Source: JBFGFX01 sp965232455
GTDB lineage: Bacteria; Pseudomonadota; Gammaproteobacteria; Steroidobacterales; Woeseiaceae
NCBI GenBank assembly: GCA_965232455.1
Contig: OZ246981.1
Location: 2,294,001 to 2,358,000, forward strand
Direction of reading: 5' to 3'
DNA: 64,000 bases
The notes beneath the pieces were generated by a model, which saw only the letters and a program-made list of their open reading frames with translations, was not told the origin of the DNA and searched no databases. Positions 53,116-61,322 of this stretch are shown one piece after another. The translations under genes and the position numbers were made by a program. The first letter of the stretch is position 1; each line of letters starts with the position of its first letter.

Positions 53116-54342
53116 GTGAGCAAGCGAGCAGTCCACGAGCCTGCCCGGGTATTGTACGTGCATCACGGAGGAGGCAACGGTGGCGCCGCCAACAGCCTGC
53201 TGTACCTGCTGCAAAACCTCGACCGGCAACGCTATGAACCACTGGTGGCTTGCAACTTCCGCACTCCGACGGCGAGGGAGTTCTTTTCCGACCATGGGTT
53301 CCGGCCGGTGGACCTTCCGATCGCGCAGTTTGTTCATATGATGAAGACGTGGCAATTACAGACGCCTCGGGGGCTGGCAAAGTTCCTGCAGTGGGCAATC
53401 GTGAAACAGCCTGCATCATCGGCATCGTTCAATCGCTTACTGGCGGCGCTCGAACCCGATCTTGTGCACCTGAACAGCCTTTCAATCGCGCCATTGGCGC
53501 CTGCGGCCAGACGTCTGGGCATTCCTGTTGTCTTACATGTCAGGGAATCGGTCAACGAGGGGAACTTCGGCCTCCGAAAGGCGTGGCTGAAACGCGTGGC
53601 GGAGCGGAATGTCAATCATGTCGTCTACATATGCTCGGACAACCAGGAACGGCTCACCGGGCGGGGTCCACGATCGTCCGTCGTCTATAATCCGATCGAA
53701 TTCAGAAAGTTCAAAGCATGCTCCGGCCTTTCCGCAAGGCGCGACCTCGGAATACCTCCTGACGACAAGGTATTGTTCTTCCCAGGCGGCTCTTTCTTCG
53801 ATATCAAAGGAATCCTGCCTTTTCTGGAGGCATTCGCCACGGTCCACAAGACTCACGCCAACACCTGGGCCATAATCCCGGGTCTCGATGTGCCGCCACA
53901 TCCACGTGACCCCGTGAGAAGAACAGTGGAACAGATTATTGAAGCTTACGGATTGCAAAGCGCCGTGCTGCGCCTGCCGTTCACGACGGAGGTCGAAACA
54001 TACTATGCCGCCTGCAGCGTTGTGGTCGCTCCATTCGTTCACCCGCACTTTTCCCGCGCGGTGATCGAGGCCGGAGCAATGCGCCGGCCTGTGATCGGCT
54101 CCAGGATCGGTGGGATAACCGAAGTGCTGGAAGACGGAAAGGTCGGGCTGCTGTCAAAACCTGGCGACAGCGAGGAGCTGGCCAGGAAAATCTGCTTTAT
54201 GATCGAGCACGAGGAATCTGCGCTTGCCATGGGGCAAGCCGGTTATGTCGTTGCCCGCGAAAGATTCAACGCCATCGACCATGCGAGATCAATCATGAAG
54301 GTGTACGACAATGTGCTGAGTGAAGCGGAGGAGCTCAAGTGA
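53116..54342 (+). CDS. Glycosyltransferase family 4
   Basis: A 408-residue GT-B enzyme. 'VLYVHHGGGNGGAANSLLYL' is the N-terminal Gly loop; 'VVLHVRESVNEGNFGLRKAW', 'VVYNPIEFRKFKACSG', 'VLFFPGGSFFDIKGILPFLE' and 'FSRAVIEAGAMRRPVIGSRI' with the E-x7-E donor motif follow. Start GTG 53116; no ATG fits. Its end overlaps the polymerase/ligase gene (GTGA). Confidence 0.9.
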   Translation: MSKRAVHEPARVLYVHHGGGNGGAANSLLYLLQNLDRQRYEPLVACNFRTPTAREFFSDHGFRPVDLPIAQFVHMMKTWQLQTPRGLAKFLQWAIVKQPASSASFNRLLAALEPDLVHLNSLSIAPLAPAARRLGIPVVLHVRESVNEGNFGLRKAWLKRVAERNVNHVVYICSDNQERLTGRGPRSSVVYNPIEFRKFKACSGLSARRDLGIPPDDKVLFFPGGSFFDIKGILPFLEAFATVHKTHANTWAIIPGLDVPPHPRDPVRRTVEQIIEAYGLQSAVLRLPFTTEVETYYAACSVVVAPFVHPHFSRAVIEAGAMRRPVIGSRIGGITEVLEDGKVGLLSKPGDSEELARKICFMIEHEESALAMGQAGYVVARERFNAIDHARSIMKVYDNVLSEAEELK

Positions 54343-55658
54343 ACGTGGATCTACGAGCCATAGATTCCTCGTTGCTCGCGCGAAGGCCTTTTCTCGCCGA
54401 CTACACAACGATCGGGTCAGCGTTTTTCAGCGTCGGCGTGCTGCTGATATTCGCGGAAGCACTTTTCTTCGAGTATTTCAGTTCACTTGCTCACTCCGCT
54501 TTCACGACGAGGCGTATAATCGGCTTCCATCTTTTCCCAAGTGAGATATGGTTCATTTTCATCGGCAATGCACTCCTGTTCCTTATCGTCGGGAATAACC
54601 ATTTTCGAGTCGAGAAGCGTATCTTCACCGATGCGCGCCCCTTGTTTTTGGTCCTCGGAGTCTACAGTCTGTGGTTCGTCTACGGATCACTGGCTGGCAA
54701 TGATTGGGCCCTGCAAGAGTTTCGTGAGATGGTGTTCACGGCCCTCAGCCTGCCTCCGATCCTGTATTTCGCTTCTCGACAAAGTGCGTGGCGCATTGTC
54801 GAGAAATTTTTGCTTCCGGGTGTCCTTGCCGTGTTGGCAATTAGCATCATCGGCGCGGAAGATACGGCCCTTATACTCGCAACAGTGTTTGTAAGTTACT
54901 TCGCCTTCCGGCTCCTATACAAAAGTCCGTGGGCGCTAATCGGACTCGGGTTAGCGTCGCTGCCATTCCTACTGAAGTTCGCCAAACCGATGTTAGGCCT
55001 TTTCCTGTTCTGCGTCGCCGCGTCCTTTGTCATCGCCGGCCACATGAATCCGAGATCGGTAAACTGGATACTGAGCAAGTTCAAGATCAAAATCGTCTTA
55101 ATTGGCTTGTCAATCCTGCTGGTGTTGTTCATCGCTGTCGCCGCTATCAACGCGTGGTCAGGTGGAGCGATCGAACAGATTATTCGGCTTTACTTCCTGA
55201 AGGAACGACTGGGCGCGTCCGGAGACGTCGTTTACGGTGACATGAGCGGCGGACGATTCGCGGTCTGGCGGGCGGCGCTGGAATCGTGGCTCCAGCGTCC
55301 ACTGATCGGCCACGGCCTCGGTGCTGAAGTCGAAGCCTACTCCAAAGGCTGGGTGACGATACCTCAGTTCCACAACTACATCGTCCAGGCTCTGCACAAC
55401 ACGGGCTTGATCGGATTATTGTTGATTGCCGGCGGCTGGTTGCGATGGCTGCTCCGCAGTCTCAAAAAGGTCTATCTCATTCGAGACATCAATGAGAAGG
55501 TCGTACTGGCGAGTATGTTGGTCTATGTCTTCGGAGTTCTATTCTACGGACTATACGGTCACTCGTTGAGTTACCCGCCAAGCACCCAGTTCTTCTGGTT
55601 GTGCGTTGGATTTTTGTGCGTGCTGCGCCGCCCCTTACCTAATAGAGTACGGCTATGA
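54339..55658 (+). CDS. O-antigen ligase/polymerase-type membrane protein
   Basis: A 439-residue protein with about 11 membrane segments and a large periplasmic loop holding 'MSGGRFAVWRAALESWLQRP', LIGHGLGAE and 'QFHNYIVQALHNTGLIGLLL'. The loop pattern R...W...P-x-G-x-G...H-N is the Wzy_C/WaaL signature. As the operon has Wzx and the window has a Wzz, it is more likely the Wzy polymerase than a lipid A ligase. GTG start overlapping the GT4 stop. Confidence 0.88.
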   Translation: MNVDLRAIDSSLLARRPFLADYTTIGSAFFSVGVLLIFAEALFFEYFSSLAHSAFTTRRIIGFHLFPSEIWFIFIGNALLFLIVGNNHFRVEKRIFTDARPLFLVLGVYSLWFVYGSLAGNDWALQEFREMVFTALSLPPILYFASRQSAWRIVEKFLLPGVLAVLAISIIGAEDTALILATVFVSYFAFRLLYKSPWALIGLGLASLPFLLKFAKPMLGLFLFCVAASFVIAGHMNPRSVNWILSKFKIKIVLIGLSILLVLFIAVAAINAWSGGAIEQIIRLYFLKERLGASGDVVYGDMSGGRFAVWRAALESWLQRPLIGHGLGAEVEAYSKGWVTIPQFHNYIVQALHNTGLIGLLLIAGGWLRWLLRSLKKVYLIRDINEKVVLASMLVYVFGVLFYGLYGHSLSYPPSTQFFWLCVGFLCVLRRPLPNRVRL

Positions 55659-57799
55659 AACAGGTGTTGATTTCTTCAGGTTCCGCCATCATCGAGGAGG
55701 TGCCGGTTCCAGCAATCGACCCGGGCGAAGTGCTCGTTCGAGTTCAATCGTCCTGCCTGTCGGTGGGAACGGAGATGAGCGGTCTACGGTCGAGCGCGGT
55801 TCCCCTTTGGCGTCGTGCGCTTCGACAACCTGAAAAAATAGTGACGACAGCCCGGATGGCGATCGACAAAGGCGTAAAGCACACCTGGAACCTCGTCGAA
55901 GAAAAGCGCAACGAAGCTCGTCCAAGCGGCTATTCGGCGGCCGGACGTGTCGTCGAGGTTGGTAGTGATGTACCCGATCTTGCGGTCGGTGACCGTGTAG
56001 CCTGCGCCGGCGGCGGCTACGCCGTACACGCGGAGTTCGTTCGCGTGCCGCGCAATCTATGTGTGCCTTTGCCGGACGAAGTCGACTGGGAGCGCGCTTC
56101 AACCGTTACGCTTGGGGCAATTGCCCTTCAGGGCGTTCGGCGGGCGAACCCGACGTTGGGCGAGACATTTGTCGTCATTGGACTCGGTATTCTCGGCCAG
56201 CTCACCGTTCAGCTTCTGCGCGCGAATGGCTGTCGTACCGTAGGTATCGACGTGGCCGCCGACCGCCTGGAACTCGCCGAAACGCTCGGGATGGATGTAG
56301 GTTTGCAGGCGGACACCGATCTTGATCAGGTTGCGCGGCTGACCGACGGATTCGGCGCCGACGGGGTGATCATCACGGCCGCTACACCGTCGGACGCGGT
56401 TGTTTCGCAAGCCTTCAACGTATGTCGGAAAAAGGGCCGCGTCGTATTGGTGGGCGACGTTGGCCTGAATCTCAATCGAAACGACTTCTATGTGAAGGAA
56501 ATCGACTTTCTGATTTCCACCTCTTACGGGCCGGGACGGTACGATCACCGTTACGAGGAACAAGGTCTGGACTATCCCGTCGCCTACGTCCGCTGGACGG
56601 AAAATCGCAACATGTCGGAATATTTACGTTTGATAGCGGAGAAACGTCTCGATATCAGTCCGTTGATAAGCTTGCGGTTCCCAATCGCAGATGCTGGCAA
56701 CGCATACGCTTCCGTGTCGGCGGGCGCGTCGAAACCGCTGATGGTGCTCCTGAACTACCCGGACGACGACGCCGAGCCGGTTCGTACCATATTGACCCAA
56801 AAGACGACCCGGGCGACGCCCGGCAGCATCCGCATTGCCGTTGTTGGAACGGGTGCGTTCGCGCGCTCGAATCACCTGCCGAACCTTCAGGGCCTTTCGG
56901 ACCGTTATACCATCCAGACCATCGTTAGCCGATCGGGCCACGCGGCGGCCGCCGCGGCAAAACAATTCGGTGCGCGAAAAGCGACCACGGACTACGCGGA
57001 AGCACTGGACGACCCGGAGGTAGACGCAGTCATCATTGCCACTCGCCACCACCTACACAGCGATATGGCGCTCCGCGCACTACGGGCCGGCAAACACGTA
57101 CTGGTCGAGAAACCGCTTGCGTTGAACGCCACGGATCTGGCCGCTCTCGACGAGTTCATTACTTCGGCGGAGCAGCAGCGCATCCCCGTATTGCTAACAG
57201 GCTACAATCGACGGTTCTCGGCGTATGCGGCGCGATTGAAAGAGCTTCTGCACAATCGTAGCGGTCCGTTCATGCTGAGCTACCGCATGAACGCCGGATA
57301 CATTCCGCTGGATCACTGGGTGCACGGGAAGGAGGGCGGCGGACGCAACCTCGGCGAGGCCTGCCATATATACGATCTGTTCACGTTTCTCGCGGACGCG
57401 GAAGTTGTACAGACCTCAGCGTGTGCAATCACACCCAGGTCGGAGCATTACGCCCGCAACGACAATTTCATCGCAACGCTGCATTTCGCCGACGGCTCGG
57501 TTACTTCGCTCACCTATTCGTCAATGGGTAACACAGAGTACGCCAAGGAAACGGCGGACCTGTATACGGACGGCAAGACAGCGGTCCTCCATGACTTCAA
57601 GATCCTCGAAACTCATGGTGGGGGTAAGGCGCTGAAATCAGCAGCGCCAGAGAAAGGTCTCAAGACCGAACTGGTCGCTTTCGCCGATGGTATCAATAGC
57701 GGGCGCTGGCCGATCCCATGGTGGCAACAGAAGCAAGTCGCGACCGTTGCAATGGACATCGAAAAACAGCTCACGCCAACGCCTTCTCCACAACGATGA
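55655..57799 (+). CDS. Two-domain oxidoreductase: zinc-type alcohol dehydrogenase fused to Gfo/Idh/MocA
   Basis: A 714-residue fusion. Residues ~1-370 are an MDR-type dehydrogenase (GroES-like start, 'GRVVEVGSDVPDLAVGDRVA', Rossmann VIGLGILGQLTVQLLRANG at about 170). From ~390 a second Rossmann IAVVGTGAFARSNHLPNL begins, with HVLVEKPLALNATDLA at ~485 and a Gfo/Idh C-terminal domain. Such bi-domain proteins recur in polysaccharide loci and are thought to work on an acyclic or nucleotide-linked keto sugar; the reaction is unproved. ATGA overlaps at both ends bind it into the operon. Confidence 0.9.
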   Translation: MKQVLISSGSAIIEEVPVPAIDPGEVLVRVQSSCLSVGTEMSGLRSSAVPLWRRALRQPEKIVTTARMAIDKGVKHTWNLVEEKRNEARPSGYSAAGRVVEVGSDVPDLAVGDRVACAGGGYAVHAEFVRVPRNLCVPLPDEVDWERASTVTLGAIALQGVRRANPTLGETFVVIGLGILGQLTVQLLRANGCRTVGIDVAADRLELAETLGMDVGLQADTDLDQVARLTDGFGADGVIITAATPSDAVVSQAFNVCRKKGRVVLVGDVGLNLNRNDFYVKEIDFLISTSYGPGRYDHRYEEQGLDYPVAYVRWTENRNMSEYLRLIAEKRLDISPLISLRFPIADAGNAYASVSAGASKPLMVLLNYPDDDAEPVRTILTQKTTRATPGSIRIAVVGTGAFARSNHLPNLQGLSDRYTIQTIVSRSGHAAAAAAKQFGARKATTDYAEALDDPEVDAVIIATRHHLHSDMALRALRAGKHVLVEKPLALNATDLAALDEFITSAEQQRIPVLLTGYNRRFSAYAARLKELLHNRSGPFMLSYRMNAGYIPLDHWVHGKEGGGRNLGEACHIYDLFTFLADAEVVQTSACAITPRSEHYARNDNFIATLHFADGSVTSLTYSSMGNTEYAKETADLYTDGKTAVLHDFKILETHGGGKALKSAAPEKGLKTELVAFADGINSGRWPIPWWQQKQVATVAMDIEKQLTPTPSPQR

Positions 57800-59025
57800 C
57801 TGACAACAAGCTGCTGGCGAGCGACGTAGACGGCGCGTTTCGTGCGCTTGACGAATGGGTAATGGAGAATGGCTGGGCCGGCTACGACCCCTATGACGTT
57901 CGCGGCCAGGACTGGTACGTCAGATTTCTGGGTACGCAGAATTGGTTTTTTAGGAAGATGCGCGGCGTATTTGCCGTTCTCGAGCGCGAGCTGCCGCCGG
58001 CCGCACTCAGAAGAATTCTTCGCATCCGAAAGGAGATCAATCCGAAAGGAATGGGCCTTATCGCGAGCGCTTATCTCACTCGGTGGGAAACCACAAACGA
58101 TCAGTCCTGGCGTGCAAAAGCGGAAGATGTTCTCACCTGGCTGGCGGACAATCCTTGTCGTGACTATCCGGGCATTTCCTGGGGCTATCCGTTCCACTGG
58201 CAGTCGCGGATATTCCTGCCGCGCGGCACACCGGCCGTCGTGGTGACCGGGACCATCGGCGACGCGTGGCTGCATCACTACGAACTCACCCGGGCATCGC
58301 AAAGTCTCGAAATCGCGGAGAAGATCGCCGAGTTTTTCATAGGCGGCCTGAACAGGCCGGTCGATGAGGACGACCGACTTTGCTTCAGCTACACGCCCCT
58401 GGATGACTTCAAGGTACACAATGCCAGCCTATTTGCGGCCGCCTTCCTAGCGCGCCTCGGTCATCTCACGGGCAATCGGGACTATGCGGAGCTAGCATTA
58501 CGCGCCGCACGCTATACGCTATCGGAACAGAACCCCGACGGTTCGTTTTACTATTGGGGCTCCGAGCCGCCGACGATCATTGACCACTACCACACCGGTT
58601 TCGTACTGCGACACCTCGACACCGTTCGCCGTTCTGCATCGGCGGACTTCATTACCGATCCAGTCGCCCGTGGGTACCGGTTCTATCTCGAGCGTCTGTT
58701 CACCACCGACGGCGTGCCGAAACTTACGCCGGATTCCGTCTATCCCATCGAAATCCATTCGTGCGCGGAGGCCATGTTGTGCATCTGCCAGTTGGGGGCC
58801 GAATTTGGCGGAGAATCGACGCTGGCGCCGGTCTTTCGGCTGACCCAGGACAAAATGAAGGGCAGCGGTGATTGGTATATCGCGGAGATCAGGCAGAAAA
58901 GGGGCAACGAGGTACGGGTTGAAATACCCTACCTGCGCTGGGGCCAGGCTTGGATGCTGCTGGCATTGGCGAAGCTGGAGGCTGCGCTGCAGAAATCACC
59001 GATGTTCCCGCAGGAGTCTGAATGA
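57796..59025 (+). CDS. Uncharacterised alpha/alpha-barrel protein (C5-epimerase/lyase-like)
   Basis: A 409-residue protein without signal peptide. Repeated helical hairpins ('AVVVTGTIGDAWLHHYELTR', 'FKVHNASLFAAAFLARLGHL', 'NPDGSFYYWGSEPPTIIDHY' followed by HTGFVLRHLD) suggest an (alpha/alpha)6 toroid. 'IIDHYHTGFVLRHLD' resembles the conserved segment of glucuronyl C5-epimerase C-terminal domains. A uronic-acid epimerase role would fit but is a weak inference. ATG 57796 is used because it forms an ATGA overlap with the preceding stop. Confidence 0.7.
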   Translation: MTDNKLLASDVDGAFRALDEWVMENGWAGYDPYDVRGQDWYVRFLGTQNWFFRKMRGVFAVLERELPPAALRRILRIRKEINPKGMGLIASAYLTRWETTNDQSWRAKAEDVLTWLADNPCRDYPGISWGYPFHWQSRIFLPRGTPAVVVTGTIGDAWLHHYELTRASQSLEIAEKIAEFFIGGLNRPVDEDDRLCFSYTPLDDFKVHNASLFAAAFLARLGHLTGNRDYAELALRAARYTLSEQNPDGSFYYWGSEPPTIIDHYHTGFVLRHLDTVRRSASADFITDPVARGYRFYLERLFTTDGVPKLTPDSVYPIEIHSCAEAMLCICQLGAEFGGESTLAPVFRLTQDKMKGSGDWYIAEIRQKRGNEVRVEIPYLRWGQAWMLLALAKLEAALQKSPMFPQESE

Positions 59026-60233
59026 GGATTGGCATGGTACTGCCCACCGGCTTTCCACCCGATATCCGGGTCGAGAAAGAAGTCGGCACATTGCGAGACG
59101 AACACGACCTGTTCCTGCTCTGTCCACGCCGCGGTCAACAGGCGGCGAGGGAAAACTGGCAAGGCATGGAAATTCGCAGAGTGTTTTCGCGCGCGGAACG
59201 CTGGTGGAGTCAGTGGAACTTGATGGCGCGCTGTCACTCGGGCACCTGGGAGACCGCCATTGACGAATTTGCGATGTCGATCGACGCCGGCGCGCTGCAC
59301 GTCCACGATCTTCCCTTGGTCGGACCCGCACTCAAGGTTGCAGCAAAACAGCGGATCCCGCTGGTCATCGACCTGCATGAAAACTATCCCGCAATGCTGG
59401 AGGATGGGCGGAAAGCGCCCATCTACCGGCTTACTTCGTTGGGCAGCCTGGTTTCGCGGCTATCGGTTTCCGTTGCTCGCTGGCGCGCCTACGAGCAATC
59501 GGTCGTGCCTCAGGCACAGCGGGTTATCGTAGTTGTCGAGGAAGCCAGGGAGCGGCTCGTACAGCTCGGCGTGCCTCGGGAGAACATCTTCGTGGTCGGC
59601 AACTACGCCACGTTTGATGCCGTGGAAAACAACTCCAGCAACGATGAACCGGAGCCCCGGCGATCAAACAGGAAAATGACCGTGATCTACGCGGGCGGCT
59701 TTGACGACACGCGCGATCTTGCAACGGTGCTACACGCCGTAAAGGCGCTACCCGACGAGGTCCGCGACGCCATCGACGTCCAACTGATCGGCGGCCAGGG
59801 TCGTGAACTCGCGCGGTTGCGAAAGCTCTCGGAAACCCTTGCGATCGGGCAACATGTCACACTGACGTCGTGGCTGCCGCGCCCAGAGGCAGAAAAATTG
59901 ATGAGCGAGGCCGATGTCGGGCTGGTGCCGCACGTCAAATCGGCGCATACCGATGCAACGATACCGCACAAGCTCTTCCAGTACATGTGGCGGCGCTTGC
60001 CGGTCATCGTCTCTGATTGCGCACCGCTGGAGCGCATCGTCCGTGAGGCCGGCTGCGGTCTCGTCTATCCCACGGGGAATAGCGACGCGCTGGCAGGCTG
60101 TCTCGAGAACATTTGCAATCAAGGGGACCGCGCGGCTACGCTCGGCGAAGCGGGCCGCGAGGCAGTCGCAACAAAATACAACTGGCCGAACGCCGGCAAA
60201 TCGCTGCTGGAGTTATACCGGAGCCTCGAATGA
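59022..60233 (+). CDS. Glycosyltransferase family 4
   Basis: A 403-residue GT-B enzyme. 'MVLPTGFPPDIRVEKEVGTL', 'ALHVHDLPLVGPALKVAAKQ', 'VIDLHENYPAMLEDGRKAPI', donor domain 'VIYAGGFDDTRDLATVLHAV' and 'IPHKLFQYMWRRLPVIVSDC'. Similar in style to the transferase at 26105 ('VHFHDPELIPVG', 'YDAHEDVP'). Bound to neighbours by ATGA overlaps at 59022 and 60230. Confidence 0.9.
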   Translation: MRIGMVLPTGFPPDIRVEKEVGTLRDEHDLFLLCPRRGQQAARENWQGMEIRRVFSRAERWWSQWNLMARCHSGTWETAIDEFAMSIDAGALHVHDLPLVGPALKVAAKQRIPLVIDLHENYPAMLEDGRKAPIYRLTSLGSLVSRLSVSVARWRAYEQSVVPQAQRVIVVVEEARERLVQLGVPRENIFVVGNYATFDAVENNSSNDEPEPRRSNRKMTVIYAGGFDDTRDLATVLHAVKALPDEVRDAIDVQLIGGQGRELARLRKLSETLAIGQHVTLTSWLPRPEAEKLMSEADVGLVPHVKSAHTDATIPHKLFQYMWRRLPVIVSDCAPLERIVREAGCGLVYPTGNSDALAGCLENICNQGDRAATLGEAGREAVATKYNWPNAGKSLLELYRSLE

Positions 60234-61306
60234 AAATCCTGACGATAGTCGGCGCGCGACCGCAGTTTATCAAAGCAGCCACGGTTTCACGTGTCATTGC
60301 AGACAGACCTGACGTCGAGGAGCTGATTGTCCATACAGGGCAGCACCATGACCGGAATATGTCGGACGTATTTTTCTCCGAGTTGGAAATACCCGCGCCT
60401 GACTATAATCTAGGCATCAGCGGCGGGTCACACGGCGCCATGACTGGGCGGATGCTGGCGGCCATCGAGGAAGTTTTGCTGGCGGTTCGGCCCGACTGCG
60501 TGCTCGTCTATGGGGACACGAACTCGACGCTTGCCGGGACGCTTGCTTCGGCCAAGCTGCACATTCCCGTCGCTCACGTCGAAGCCGGCCTGCGCTCCTT
60601 CAATCGCCGGATGCCGGAGGAAATCAACCGCGTTGTGACCGACCATGTAGCCACTTGCTTACTTACGCCGACCGACACGGCAACCGCAAACCTGCTACGC
60701 GAGGGAATCTCGGCAGACAATGTCCATCAGGTCGGCGACGTCATGTACGATGCAGCGATGTTCTACGCGTCGAAGGCCGAACAAACGAGCACGATACTCG
60801 ACACACTCGGCCTCAAGCAGAACGGCTACGTGTTGGCCACGATTCATCGCCAGGAAAACACCGACGCGCCGGCACGGCTCAACGCGATCATCGAAGGTCT
60901 GAACGACATTGCGCAGGACATGCCCGTTCTATTACCTCTGCACCCGCGGACTCGGCAGCTCGTTGAAAGCAGCGACAGCCTTAACGCCAGCCAGGGCCTG
61001 AGGATTGTGCAACCCGTCGGCTATATGGACATGGTGATGCTGGAACGCGGCGCTGCCGCGATCGCCACCGATTCGGGCGGCGTGCAGAAAGAGGCATTCT
61101 TTCATGACACGCCATGTGTAACGCTTCGGGACGAAACGGAGTGGGTGGAACTCGTCGATTTGGGGTGGAACAGGCTTTCTCCGCCGGGGCAGTCGGACAT
61201 CGCGCAGACGATTCGGGAAGCGATAGGCCGGAAGGGCGAGTCCGGTAGCCCATACGGCAATGGGCACGCGGCGACGAAGATAGTTGCGACTTTGTTGACC
61301 GACTAA
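60230..61306 (+). CDS. wbpI: WbpI-like UDP-2,3-diacetamido-2,3-dideoxy-glucuronate 2-epimerase
   Basis: A 358-residue non-hydrolysing epimerase. 'MKILTIVGARPQFIKAATVS', VHTGQHHDRNMSDVFF, 'GISGGSHGAMTGRMLAAIEE', VYGDTNSTLAGTLAS, HVEAGLRSFNRRMPEEINR and ATDSGGVQKEAFF. The wording follows WbpI of Pseudomonas rather than WecB. It converts UDP-GlcNAc(3NAc)A to the manno epimer, the last step after WbpB, D and E of the same operon. ATG 60230 (ATGA overlap) is correct; an upstream GTG/ATG frame start would run into the previous gene. Confidence 0.92.
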   Translation: MKILTIVGARPQFIKAATVSRVIADRPDVEELIVHTGQHHDRNMSDVFFSELEIPAPDYNLGISGGSHGAMTGRMLAAIEEVLLAVRPDCVLVYGDTNSTLAGTLASAKLHIPVAHVEAGLRSFNRRMPEEINRVVTDHVATCLLTPTDTATANLLREGISADNVHQVGDVMYDAAMFYASKAEQTSTILDTLGLKQNGYVLATIHRQENTDAPARLNAIIEGLNDIAQDMPVLLPLHPRTRQLVESSDSLNASQGLRIVQPVGYMDMVMLERGAAAIATDSGGVQKEAFFHDTPCVTLRDETEWVELVDLGWNRLSPPGQSDIAQTIREAIGRKGESGSPYGNGHAATKIVATLLTD

Positions 61307-61322
61307 CCAACCATCACCGGCA

